The position numbers were made by a program, and so were the translations under genes. Below are positions 36,177 through 44,479 of a stretch of 64,000 bases of DNA, piece by piece (the first letter of the stretch is position 1; each line of letters starts with the position of its first letter). Location of the stretch: the NCBI RefSeq assembly GCF_026241315.1, contig NZ_JAPHNA010000007.1:1-64000 (forward strand), read 5' to 3'. Source of the DNA: Campylobacter sp. MIT 21-1684. Its GTDB lineage: Bacteria > Campylobacterota > Campylobacteria > Campylobacterales > Campylobacteraceae. The notes beneath the pieces are model-generated. The model was not told the DNA's origin. It worked only from the letters and a program-made list of their open reading frames with translations, and did not search any database.

Positions 36177-37472
36177 TCAAAGCTTACATTCGTTAAAAAT
36201 ATCTTCCAAACTTTTTGCAACGTATTGAATCTCTTCTTCTTTAATGATATAAGGTGGCATAAAATACAAAGTATTTCCAAGAGGTCTTAAAAGCAAACCT
36301 TTTTGCAAAGCCTTTTCAAAAACAAAGAGACCAACTCTTTGATGGGAGCTTTTTAAAATATCAAAAGCATAAATCATTCCTTTTTGCCTGAAATTGCCTA
36401 GAAAATCAAAACGGCGTAGAACTTGAAATTGTTTGGCAATACACACTGAAAGCTTTTGATTCTTTCTTAGAATATCCTCGTTTTCAAACAAATCAAGCAC
36501 AGCATTTGCAGCTGCACACGCTAAGGCGTTACCTGTATAAGAATGCGAGTGTAAAAAAGCTTTTTGTGCTTCATAAGGAGCATAAAAAGCTCTATAAACC
36601 TCATCACTTGTTACAACCACGGACAGAGGTAAAAATCCACCGGTAATACCTTTTGAAAGACATAAAAAATCAGGTTTTTGTTTGCATTGCTCCAAAGCAA
36701 AAAGCGTACCTGTGCGTCCAAAACCAACAGCAATTTCATCAAAAATCACCTGAATGCCAAATTCAGAACAAAGTTTCATAGCCTCATCAATGAATTCAAC
36801 ACTATACATATTCATATTTCCCGCACATTGCACTAAAGGCTCAAGTATAAAGGCACAAATTTCATTAGCGTATTTGAAAAGAGTAGATTTCAAAACTTGT
36901 AATTCTTTTTCAAAATCCCTACCCTTTGGAGCAGGAGTACTTAAACATTCTAAAAGCAAAGGTTTATAGCTTTGCTTATACAAAGCTACATCACTCACAC
37001 TTAAAGCTCCCAAGGTTTCACCGTGATAGGCATTGCTTAAAGCTAGAAATTTGTTTCGCTTTTGTCCCAAATTCAAATGGTAATGAAAACTCATTTTTAA
37101 AGCCACTTCAACTGCGCTTGAACCATTATCAGCATAAAAACATTTATGAAATTTTTCAGGCAAAAGAGTGCAAAGCCTTTGGGACAATTTGATAAGAGAC
37201 TCGTGAGTAAATCCTGCAACTATAATATGTTCTAATTCATCAAGCTGCCGTTTTATTGCATTTGCGATAAAAGCATTACAATGTCCAAAAAGATTCACCC
37301 ACCACGAGCTTATACAATCCATATATTTTTTATTTTCAAAGTCATATAAATACAATCCTTGTGCTTTTTGAATTGGAATTAAAGGCAAATTTTCGTGGTC
37401 TTTCATCTGCGTGCAAGGATGCCAAATATAAGCTAAATCAAGATTTTTTAAGTATTCATTATTTTTCTGCAT
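36177..37472 (-). CDS. bioA: Adenosylmethionine-8-amino-7-oxononanoate aminotransferase
   Basis: BioA makes 7,8-diaminopelargonate using SAM as amino donor. The class-III PLP aminotransferase has IWHPCTQMKDHENLPLIPI near the N-terminus, GSSAVEVALKM, FDEIAVGFGRTGTLFALE and the PLP lysine in LSKGITGGFLPLS. I start it at the ATG at 37472 (MQKNNEY), 7 nt after GGGA; an upstream GTG at 37484 is possible. It is divergent from bioF across a 193-bp region that should hold both promoters. Confidence 0.95.
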   Translation of the reverse strand: MQKNNEYLKNLDLAYIWHPCTQMKDHENLPLIPIQKAQGLYLYDFENKKYMDCISSWWVNLFGHCNAFIANAIKRQLDELEHIIVAGFTHESLIKLSQRLCTLLPEKFHKCFYADNGSSAVEVALKMSFHYHLNLGQKRNKFLALSNAYHGETLGALSVSDVALYKQSYKPLLLECLSTPAPKGRDFEKELQVLKSTLFKYANEICAFILEPLVQCAGNMNMYSVEFIDEAMKLCSEFGIQVIFDEIAVGFGRTGTLFALEQCKQKPDFLCLSKGITGGFLPLSVVVTSDEVYRAFYAPYEAQKAFLHSHSYTGNALACAAANAVLDLFENEDILRKNQKLSVCIAKQFQVLRRFDFLGNFRQKGMIYAFDILKSSHQRVGLFVFEKALQKGLLLRPLGNTLYFMPPYIIKEEEIQYVAKSLEDIFNECKL

Positions 37473-37577
37473 TGCTTTTCCCACTTGTCAAGTTTTCAAC
37501 TACAATATTTCATACATCACAAGAATAATATTTTTAAGCTTCAATTCCACTTTGAATAAAAAATGTTGAGAATTTGC

Positions 37578-37583
37578 TACAAT
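37578..37583 (+). promoter_or_regulatory. bioF-bioG-bioC -10 box
   Basis: TACAAT preceded by GC, 83 nt before the bioF ATG; the best consensus promoter for the bioF-bioG-bioC run. No BioR or BirA operator palindrome was recognised. Confidence 0.4.
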
Positions 37584-37665
37584 ACGCACAAACTAAAATC
37601 GCCTTTAGAGCCTGTTCTAGTTTTGGATAACAAAGAAAATTCTATAAACAATTGTAAAGAATATA

Positions 37666-38850
37666 ATGAAACAAATTTTAGAAAACCTTAAAAAAGAAAA
37701 CAATTACCGGTTCCTAAAAACAATTCAATATGAGGGAAAATATGTTCTTTATCAGGGAAAAAAAGTATTGAATTTAGCTGGTAATGATTATCTAAATATA
37801 GCAAAAAATGAAAATTTAAGAGAGGAATTTTTTCGCCAAATTCAAAAAAAAGATTTTTTTCTCTCAAGTTCAAGTTCTCGGTCTTTAAGTGGAAATTGTA
37901 GCGTTTATGAAAAGTTTGAAAATGATTTAGCTCAAAAAATGAACAAAACAAATCCACACAGCCTAAAACAAATGAAAAGCAAAGATACAAAAGAAGTTTT
38001 GCATTTTAATAGCGGATACCAACTAAATCTCTCTTGTATTCAAGCATTAGGCACTCTAGCAAACACTCTTTTTATAGCTGACAAATCAATTCACGCAAGT
38101 GTGATTGATGGTTTGAGATTAAGCACAAGTACATTTGTACGCTTTAGGCATAATGATATGTCTCATTTAGAATCTCTACTCCAACAACATTATAAAAAAT
38201 ATGAAAATATCATTCTTATTAGCGAAGCACTTTTCAGTATGGATGGAGATTTTACAAAACTCAAAAAACTCATAGAGTTCAAAAAACAATATAAAAATAT
38301 TTTACTCTATATAGATGAAGCTCATTCTGTTGGATGTTTTGATGAAAGTGGCTTAGGTTTTGCTCGGTATTTAGGGCTTGATCAAGAAATTGATTTTTTA
38401 GTCTTCACTTTCGGCAAAGCTCTTGCTTCAACAGGAGCTTGTATCATCACAAAAAAAGAATTTAAGGAATTTTTTATCAATAAGGCAAGAGCTTTCATTT
38501 ACTCAACAGCTTTGCCTCCTTTAAATGTCGCTTGGACGCATTTCATCTTTGAAAAACTAAGTACTTTTACACAACAAAGACACAATCTACAAGAAAAAAG
38601 TCAATTTTTGAAAAACACTCTTCTTCAAAATGGTTTTGAAGTTTTAGGTCAAGCCCATATTATTTCTCTGATGTGTAAAAGCAACGAAAAAGCCGATGAA
38701 CTTGCCAACAGAATTCTTCAATGCGGTATTTTTGCCCCAGCCATTAAAGTACCAAGTGTAGCTAAAAACACAGCAAGAATCCGTTTTTCTTTACACTGCG
38801 ATCTTGATGAAGAAGATCTAGAAAAAATCGTTAAATCTTTGTTACAATAA
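37666..38850 (+). CDS. bioF: 8-amino-7-oxononanoate synthase
   Basis: BioF condenses pimeloyl-ACP with alanine in a PLP-dependent decarboxylative reaction. The 394-residue protein shows LNLAGNDYLNIAKNENLREEF, SSSSRSLSGNCSVYEKFE, LLYIDEAHSVGCFDESG and the PLP lysine in FTFGKALASTGACI. Length is normal. It is followed at 16 nt by bioG and then bioC, and is divergent from bioA. Confidence 0.95.
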   Translation: MKQILENLKKENNYRFLKTIQYEGKYVLYQGKKVLNLAGNDYLNIAKNENLREEFFRQIQKKDFFLSSSSSRSLSGNCSVYEKFENDLAQKMNKTNPHSLKQMKSKDTKEVLHFNSGYQLNLSCIQALGTLANTLFIADKSIHASVIDGLRLSTSTFVRFRHNDMSHLESLLQQHYKKYENIILISEALFSMDGDFTKLKKLIEFKKQYKNILLYIDEAHSVGCFDESGLGFARYLGLDQEIDFLVFTFGKALASTGACIITKKEFKEFFINKARAFIYSTALPPLNVAWTHFIFEKLSTFTQQRHNLQEKSQFLKNTLLQNGFEVLGQAHIISLMCKSNEKADELANRILQCGIFAPAIKVPSVAKNTARIRFSLHCDLDEEDLEKIVKSLLQ

Positions 38851-38866
38851 AATAAAAAGGTCGAAT

Positions 38867-39490
38867 TTGAAACAAGAATTTCTTTATCGTAATACTTACT
38901 GCGATGAGATGATACTTTTTTTTGGCGGTTTTGCTTCTCATCCAAGTCATTTTTCACACTTAAAAACAAAGAAAAATGTTGTGATGCTCTATGATTACAA
39001 TGATTGCAATTTCGATTTTAACATACCCACTTTCGAAAAAATTACTATTATAGCTTTCTCTTTAGGTGTAAGTGTGGCAAGTTGGTTTTTAAAAGACAGC
39101 GTTTATAATGAAAAAATCACACAAAAAATTGCCATCAATGGTACCAATCAGGGCATTGATAGAATAAAAGGCATTCACCCTGCAATCTTTGAAAAAACGA
39201 TGAAAAATTTTGCACTTAAAAACTTTCAAAATATGCTCTTTAAAGAACATTTACATAAAACACAACATTTTGTCTTTAAAAAAGAGCAAGATTTACAAAA
39301 AGAACTTGAAAATTTATGGCATTGTACTCAAAAAAATTCTAATGAAAATTGTACTTGGGATAAAGTATATATGAGTCTTAATGATGAAATCTTTCCAAAT
39401 GCAGCTTTACAAAAATGCTTTAGCGCAATTCACACAATCAAAGAACCACATTTTGCTTTTTTTCATTTTACATATTGGGAGGAAATTTGA
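38867..39490 (+). CDS. bioG: Pimeloyl-ACP methyl ester esterase BioG
   Basis: BioG removes the methyl ester from pimeloyl-ACP, ending the BioC-primed fatty-acid cycles; it replaces BioH in many bacteria. The 207-residue alpha/beta-hydrolase (DUF452) has the nucleophile elbow IIAFSLGVSVASWF, an aspartate in SLNDEIFPNA and a C-terminal histidine in PHFAFFHFTYW, fitting the Ser-Asp-His triad. The start is TTG, 6 nt after AAGG; the first in-frame ATG is too far inside. Its stop overlaps the bioC TTG start by 4 nt. Confidence 0.88.
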   Translation: MKQEFLYRNTYCDEMILFFGGFASHPSHFSHLKTKKNVVMLYDYNDCNFDFNIPTFEKITIIAFSLGVSVASWFLKDSVYNEKITQKIAINGTNQGIDRIKGIHPAIFEKTMKNFALKNFQNMLFKEHLHKTQHFVFKKEQDLQKELENLWHCTQKNSNENCTWDKVYMSLNDEIFPNAALQKCFSAIHTIKEPHFAFFHFTYWEEI

Positions 39491-40200
39491 AAAACTATGC
39501 TTTCAATTTTCTAAAGGCAAAAAATACTTACGAACAGCACTCTTTTATACAGAATCAAATGGCAAAACAACTTATAAATCTTATTAAAAAACAGAAATTA
39601 GAAAAAATAAAAAAAATCTTTGAATTTGGCTGCGGACAAGGAAAATTCACTACAATGCTTATTAAAACTTTAGATTTTGAAAGTTTTGTTTGCAACGATA
39701 TTAATGATTATCAAATCGACTTTAAAGACAAAAGGATACTATTTGAATGCTTTGATATGAATGAACTTGCAAAACACAATTTAAGACATCAAAAATTTGA
39801 CCTCATCACATCAAATGCAACTCTACAATGGCTTAATCTCAAAACAATTCTTCCAAGCCTCTCTGAAATGCTCCTCCCTCAAGGACTGCTTTTACTTTCA
39901 AGTTTTGGAAAAAGAAATTTAGAACAAATCACTCAAAGCACAGGTTTAAGCCTTAAATACCTTACTCCCAAAGAATTAAAAAAGGAAATGAGCAAATATT
40001 TTACCCTCTTACATTTAAGCGAACAAAATATTCAAATTCAATTTTCAAGCACTTTAGAACTTTTTAGACATTTAAAGCTTAGCGGGGTCAATTCATTAGG
40101 ACATTTCTTTCTAGGGAAACAATTTCTGAAAAATTTTGAACAGAACTTTCATAATAAATTAAACTACAACCCTGTTTTTTTACTCTGTCAAAAAAAATAA
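39487..40200 (+). CDS. bioC: Malonyl-ACP O-methyltransferase BioC
   Basis: BioC methylates malonyl-ACP so that fatty-acid synthesis can build the pimeloyl chain. The SAM motif is FEFGCGQGKFTTMLI (about residues 40-54), with FDLITSNATLQWLN as the family post-motif. I chose the TTG at 39487 because TTGA overlaps the bioG stop by 4 nt and GGGAGG lies just before it; the longer TTG at 39475 would put the ribosome site inside the gene. Third gene of bioF-bioG-bioC. Confidence 0.9.
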   Translation: MKNYAFNFLKAKNTYEQHSFIQNQMAKQLINLIKKQKLEKIKKIFEFGCGQGKFTTMLIKTLDFESFVCNDINDYQIDFKDKRILFECFDMNELAKHNLRHQKFDLITSNATLQWLNLKTILPSLSEMLLPQGLLLLSSFGKRNLEQITQSTGLSLKYLTPKELKKEMSKYFTLLHLSEQNIQIQFSSTLELFRHLKLSGVNSLGHFFLGKQFLKNFEQNFHNKLNYNPVFLLCQKK

Positions 40201-40210
40201 AATATCCAAT

Positions 40211-40232
40211 TTTCTAGTATAATACTTAGAAA
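40211..40232. promoter_or_regulatory. Inverted repeat over the modA -10 box, possible operator
   Basis: TTTCTA-GTAT and ATAC-T-TAGAAA form a nearly perfect inverted repeat (one unpaired base) that contains the modA TATAAT at 40218-40223. A repressor bound here would block transcription; ModE-type or other metal-responsive control is an inference. Confidence 0.4.
40218..40223 (+). promoter_or_regulatory. modA operon -10 box
   Basis: TATAAT 35 nt upstream of the modA ATG, in the middle of the inverted repeat at 40211-40232. Confidence 0.5.
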
Positions 40233-40257
40233 TATTCTTCAATAAAGGTAAAAAATT

Positions 40258-41001
40258 ATGAAAAAGATTCTTATCTTTTTTAGTTTCTTTCTTATAAGTG
40301 CAAATGCTGAAAAAATAAATGTTTTTGTAGCCTCATCAGCATCAAAAGCTATGAGTGAAGTAAAAAATGAATTTATGAAAAACCATCCTAATGATGAAGT
40401 AGAACTTATTTTTGGGGCTTCTGGAAAACACTACCAACTTTTAAAAGAAGGGAGAGAATTTGACTTGTTTTTTTCAGCTGATGCAAAATACGCTGAAAAA
40501 ATTGCAGCTGATGGTAATGCCATTAGCCAACCAAAAGTTTATGCCTTAGGAGTAGTTGCTCTTTATAGTTTGGATGAAAATTTACTCCAAGATGGAATAG
40601 AAGGACTCAAAAAAGAATCAAACAAGATAAAACATCTTAGTATAGCTAATCCAAAAGTGGCTCCTTATGGAGTAGCAGCGACTCAAGTACTTGAAAATCT
40701 CCATCTTGATGCCATTTATAAAGATAAAATTGTACTTGGCGACAATATTTCTCAACCGGTATTTCACGTTGATACAGGTGTAGCTGAACTTGGTATAGTA
40801 GCGTATTCTTTAGTCAGTGCTGTTACTAAACCAAAAGGCAAAGCTGTTGTTATAGATGAAAAACTTTTTGAACCTTTAAAACAAAGTTTTGTTATTACAA
40901 AATATGCAAAAACCAACAAATTAGCAAAGGAATTTGCAGACTTTGTAAGCTCACAAGAAGGCAAAGCTATCATTAAGAAATACGGATTTAACACTCCGTG
41001 A
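40258..41001 (+). CDS. modA: Periplasmic molybdate-binding protein
   Basis: ModA captures molybdate (or tungstate) in the periplasm for ModBC. The 247-residue protein has a signal peptide (KKILIFFSFFLISANA) and the binding segments VFVASSASKAMSEVKNEF, FGASGKHYQLLKEGREFDLFFSADAKYA and IANPKVAPYGVAATQVLEN. AAAGG precedes the ATG. Its TGA overlaps the following GTG start (GTGA). Operon modA-mop-modB-modC. Confidence 0.95.
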   Translation: MKKILIFFSFFLISANAEKINVFVASSASKAMSEVKNEFMKNHPNDEVELIFGASGKHYQLLKEGREFDLFFSADAKYAEKIAADGNAISQPKVYALGVVALYSLDENLLQDGIEGLKKESNKIKHLSIANPKVAPYGVAATQVLENLHLDAIYKDKIVLGDNISQPVFHVDTGVAELGIVAYSLVSAVTKPKGKAVVIDEKLFEPLKQSFVITKYAKTNKLAKEFADFVSSQEGKAIIKKYGFNTP

Positions 41002-41381
41002 ATATTTTAAGTGCTAAACTTGTAGAACTCAACCGAACAAACGAACTCGTACTTGCTAAAGCAGAAGTTGAAAAACAGCTTTTTACTATCATAATGCTTG
41101 ATGGTATGTATTCGATCTTGCACATCGGAATGAAAATTCAACTGCTTTTTAAAGAACACGAATTGAGCTTTGGAAATTTAAATTGCGTTTTAAGCATAGA
41201 AAACGTCTTCAACGCAAGAATTTGTAAAATCAAACAAGGGGAATTCTTTTGGCAGATATTTTTCGATTTTTGCAATCTAAGCTCTCTTATCACCGCACAA
41301 AAAGGCAAAGAACTTGGATTGAAAATTGGCGATGAAAAATTGTGTTTTGTAAAAGCAAATGATATTATTTTAAGGGTATAA
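40998..41381 (+). CDS. Mop/TOBE-type molybdate-binding protein
   Basis: A 127-residue protein starting at GTG, in GTGA overlap with the modA stop. The C-terminal GLKIGDEKLCFVKANDIILRV is typical of TOBE/Mop domains, which bind molybdate and act in storage or in control of ModC or ModE. The N-terminal half is a less clear second repeat (LSAKLVELNRTNELVLAKAEVE). Its position between modA and modB is as in C. jejuni. Role in molybdate homeostasis is inferred from domain and context. Confidence 0.75.
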   Translation: MNILSAKLVELNRTNELVLAKAEVEKQLFTIIMLDGMYSILHIGMKIQLLFKEHELSFGNLNCVLSIENVFNARICKIKQGEFFWQIFFDFCNLSSLITAQKGKELGLKIGDEKLCFVKANDIILRV

Positions 41382-42056
41382 ATGTTCGATACTGAATTTT
41401 TGCAAATCCTGTGGCTGACTTTCAAACTTTCTTTTATTACAACCTTTTTGCTTTTTTTTCTTGGTATTTTTTTTGCATATCTTTTAAGTTTTGTGCAATT
41501 TCCATTCAAAAGCATCTTGCAAATCATCATTGCAATGCCTTTAGTTTTACCTCCTAGTGTTTTAGGTTTTTATCTTTTAATCACCTTTTCACCAAACAGC
41601 TTTCTTGGGTCTTTCTTAAAAGATAATTTTAATATCTCACTAGTATTCAGTTTTGAAGGTCTGGTTTTTGCCTCCATACTTTTTTCTTTGCCCTTTATGG
41701 TCAATCCTCTCCAAAGTGCTTTTTCTTCGATCAACACAAATCTCATTAATGCCTCTTACACACTTGGCAAAGGTACAATCACTACACTCTTTCGCGTCAT
41801 CGTGCCAAATTCTAAGACGGGTATTTTTACAGGCTGTGCTATGGCTTTTGCACATACCATAGGAGAATTTGGGGTTGTGATGATGATAGGTGGGCATAAA
41901 AAAAATGAAACCTTAGTCGCAAGTATAGCTATCTATGATGAACTTGAATCCTTAAACTATGCTTTAGCACATCAATACGCTTTCGTACTTTTTGCCCTAA
42001 GCTTTATCATACTTTTGAGTTTGTATGTAGTCAATAAAAAATTCACAGCAGGATAA
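41382..42056 (+). CDS. modB: Molybdate ABC transporter permease
   Basis: A 224-residue inner-membrane permease with about five segments. The cytoplasmic EAA-loop signature that contacts ModC is near residue 140 (NASYTLGKGTITTLFRVIVPNSKTGI), and FTGCAMAFAHTIGEFGVVMMIGG is the ModB family motif. The ATG follows the mop stop directly and modC begins 1 nt after its stop, so the cluster is tightly coupled. Confidence 0.95.
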   Translation: MFDTEFLQILWLTFKLSFITTFLLFFLGIFFAYLLSFVQFPFKSILQIIIAMPLVLPPSVLGFYLLITFSPNSFLGSFLKDNFNISLVFSFEGLVFASILFSLPFMVNPLQSAFSSINTNLINASYTLGKGTITTLFRVIVPNSKTGIFTGCAMAFAHTIGEFGVVMMIGGHKKNETLVASIAIYDELESLNYALAHQYAFVLFALSFIILLSLYVVNKKFTAG

Positions 42057-42057
42057 A

Positions 42058-42933
42058 ATGCTTCAAATTCACATTAAACATCCCATAAACACAGCAAAAG
42101 GTTTGCTTGATTTAGAATTTAAAAGTTTTTTAGAAAAAGGCGCGGTACACGCGATTTTTGGAGAAAGTGGAGCGGGAAAGACAACTCTATTAAAAATCAT
42201 CGCGGGGCTTATTACACCTCATTTTGGATACTTAAAAGTAGAAAATGAAGTGTGGATAGACACAACAAAAAAAATCAATCTGGCTCCTCAAAAAAGAAGA
42301 ATAGGTTTTGTTTTTCAAGATTATGCCCTTTTTCCAAATATGAATATTCGCTCCCAACTCTCTTATGTAACAAAAAATGTAAAAAGAATTGATGAGCTTT
42401 TAGAACTTATGGGTCTTCGTGAGCTTGAGAAAGCTTTTCCTAGAGAACTTTCAGGAGGACAAGCTCAAAGAGTAGCTTTAGCAAGAGCTCTAGCAAGAGA
42501 ACCTCAACTTTTACTTTTAGATGAACCTTTAAGTGCGCTTGATTTTAAGATGCGAAGCTTTTTGCAAGATGAGCTTGAGAAAATTTTCAAGCATTTTAAG
42601 ATTACAACCTTACTTGTAAGTCACGATTTAAGCGAAATCTATAAATTGAGTTCGCGTATTATAGAACTTCAAAATGGTATAGTAGTAAAAAACAGCCTTA
42701 CAAAAGACTTTTTTCATTCAAACAATCTTAGTGCAAAATTATGCCTTAATGCAACTGTACTTGAAATTCAAAAAAATGATATTATTTTCATTATAACTCT
42801 TATGGTGGGCAAGGAAATGATTAAAATAACAGTCAGCGAAAATGAATTTGAAGAAAAGTATAAAACTCTTAAAAGCGGTGATACTCTTATTATCGCTATA
42901 AAAGCTTTTAATCCAATGATTGTTACGATTTAA
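42058..42933 (+). CDS. modC: Molybdate ABC transporter ATPase
   Basis: ModC powers molybdate import. The 291-residue protein has Walker A GESGAGKT (35-42), the Q-loop VFQDYALFPNM, the signature LSGGQAQRVALARAL and Walker B LLLLDEPLSALDFK, then a short C-terminal TOBE-like region (~235-291) with VLEIQKNDIIFIITLMV. It is shorter than E. coli ModC, in keeping with the separate Mop protein in the same operon. Last gene of the operon; it ends convergently 16 nt from the next gene. Confidence 0.95.
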   Translation: MLQIHIKHPINTAKGLLDLEFKSFLEKGAVHAIFGESGAGKTTLLKIIAGLITPHFGYLKVENEVWIDTTKKINLAPQKRRIGFVFQDYALFPNMNIRSQLSYVTKNVKRIDELLELMGLRELEKAFPRELSGGQAQRVALARALAREPQLLLLDEPLSALDFKMRSFLQDELEKIFKHFKITTLLVSHDLSEIYKLSSRIIELQNGIVVKNSLTKDFFHSNNLSAKLCLNATVLEIQKNDIIFIITLMVGKEMIKITVSENEFEEKYKTLKSGDTLIIAIKAFNPMIVTI

Positions 42934-42949
42934 TAGCAACTCATTAAAT

Positions 42950-43702
42950 CTATTTGCTATATTTTTTGACTTCTTTTTGAATAAGCTTACTTAAAAGCAA
43001 GGGCATTTGACTCACTACTTCTTTATAATTCTCTTGTGCGTTTTTTTCTTTATCAAGCTTAAGTCTTAATTTAACATTTTTCGCACTTACTATTTTGCCT
43101 GAACTTAAAGAGATGATTTTGTAGTTCAGCAAAGCATAGGCATCTTGACTTGAGCCAATGAAAAAATTTGTGAGTTCTATATAAAAATCATTTAAAGTAA
43201 TCACCAAAAGATACTCTAAAAATTTAGCATAAATTTGATTTTTATTTTTTTCTTTTTTTAAGAATGGAGCCACATCAAGGATATGAGAGTTTTTAGTGCT
43301 AAAGGCATTGAGTGTTTTTTGATTTTGATAGATTGCATTTGCAGCTGCATTAGCAAAATGAAGTTTTACAGTATTGATAAAATTCTGTGTAAAAAGTGCG
43401 CTAAAATCTTTTGCTACAACTTTAAAACTATCTAAGACATAAGCAAAATTTGGTTTGTAACTCACAAATAAAGCAAAATCTATATCTTCATCTGTATTCA
43501 AACTTAATTTTTTATCTTTAACATTAGAACTATCAAAAATAGCTTTTTGTTGGTTTAAATTCTTACTTGTTTCTTCTTGGTTTAAATCAATAAGCTCAAA
43601 AATATCATTATTCTTTTGTATTTTAAGAATTTTTTTTTGAGAAAAATCGTTTGCACTCATCAATACAAAAAAACTCAAAAAAATACAAAATATTCTTTTC
43701 AT
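42950..43702 (-). CDS. Unknown periplasmic protein
   Basis: A 250-residue protein with a signal peptide (KRIFCIFLSFFVLMSA, cleavage after about residue 18) and an otherwise soluble sequence, so probably periplasmic. It is Lys/Asn-rich, with mixed alpha-beta pattern: DIDFALFVSYKPNFAYVL and VKLRLKLDKEKNAQENYKE near the end. No catalytic motif is recognisable. C. jejuni has a similar periplasmic protein next to cysQ (from memory, cj1680c). It follows cysQ by 15 nt, so they may share a transcript. Confidence 0.7.
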   Translation of the reverse strand: MKRIFCIFLSFFVLMSANDFSQKKILKIQKNNDIFELIDLNQEETSKNLNQQKAIFDSSNVKDKKLSLNTDEDIDFALFVSYKPNFAYVLDSFKVVAKDFSALFTQNFINTVKLHFANAAANAIYQNQKTLNAFSTKNSHILDVAPFLKKEKNKNQIYAKFLEYLLVITLNDFYIELTNFFIGSSQDAYALLNYKIISLSSGKIVSAKNVKLRLKLDKEKNAQENYKEVVSQMPLLLSKLIQKEVKKYSK

Positions 43703-43717
43703 AATTTATAAAATATC

Positions 43718-44479
43718 TCATAAAAATTCAAGCAAAAAAGCTTTTTGTGCTACACAAAGAAAAAGAGGTGCTTTATGCTCTTTGGCATTATAATCAATCA
43801 TTTTTCCTTGAAAATCTCCGACAAACCCACCATTATGATTCACAAGAAAATCTCCCGCAGCTATATCCCAAATACTTAAATTTTGAAACCTCTTATACAC
43901 TCCAGCCTCTCCTTCTAAAAGTGTGCAGAATTTGAGCCCTGAGCTTTTATTTATAGCTTGGAGTTTATAATGCTGTACAAATTCACTTTCTTCTTTGCTT
44001 AAATGATTTACACTTAATAGAGCTTTAAATTTATTTTTTTCAAACTTGCTTTTTTCAACATTTAAACTTTGATCATTTTTATACACTTTTGTTTCTTTAT
44101 GAGCATAGAAAATATCACCATTGGTAGGATTTTTAATCAAAGCAAGCACAGGACGATTTTTATGAATGAGACTTATCATTACACAAAACTCATTACTATT
44201 TTTTACAAAGCCACTTGTACCATCAAGCGGATCTATAAGCCAAAAATATTCCAAATGCTTTCTTTCTTGAAAACTTAAAATTTTCTCTTCTGAAAAAACT
44301 TTATACCCGCTTGCCTGAAGTATCTCTGTAAGAATTTCATTTGCAAGCAAATCTGCAGAACTTAACACAGAACCATCATCTTTTTTCCAAGTTTGAAGTT
44401 GAATTCTCTCATTTAAAATAGCCTTTGAAGCTTCATTTGCAGCTTTTATTGCTAAATTTAAACAAGAATCTAAATTCAT
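43718..44479 (-). CDS. cysQ: Inositol monophosphatase-family phosphatase, CysQ-like
   Basis: CysQ removes the 3'-phosphate from PAP(S), a by-product of sulfate assimilation. The 253-residue Mg-dependent phosphatase shows FSEEKIL, the metal motif WLIDPLDGTSGFVKNSNEF and the second site IWDIAAGDFLVNHNGGF. Its ATG overlaps the gltA stop by 4 nt. Because other members of the family act on inositol phosphate or fructose bisphosphate, the substrate is less certain than the fold. Confidence 0.85.
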   Translation of the reverse strand: MNLDSCLNLAIKAANEASKAILNERIQLQTWKKDDGSVLSSADLLANEILTEILQASGYKVFSEEKILSFQERKHLEYFWLIDPLDGTSGFVKNSNEFCVMISLIHKNRPVLALIKNPTNGDIFYAHKETKVYKNDQSLNVEKSKFEKNKFKALLSVNHLSKEESEFVQHYKLQAINKSSGLKFCTLLEGEAGVYKRFQNLSIWDIAAGDFLVNHNGGFVGDFQGKMIDYNAKEHKAPLFLCVAQKAFLLEFL

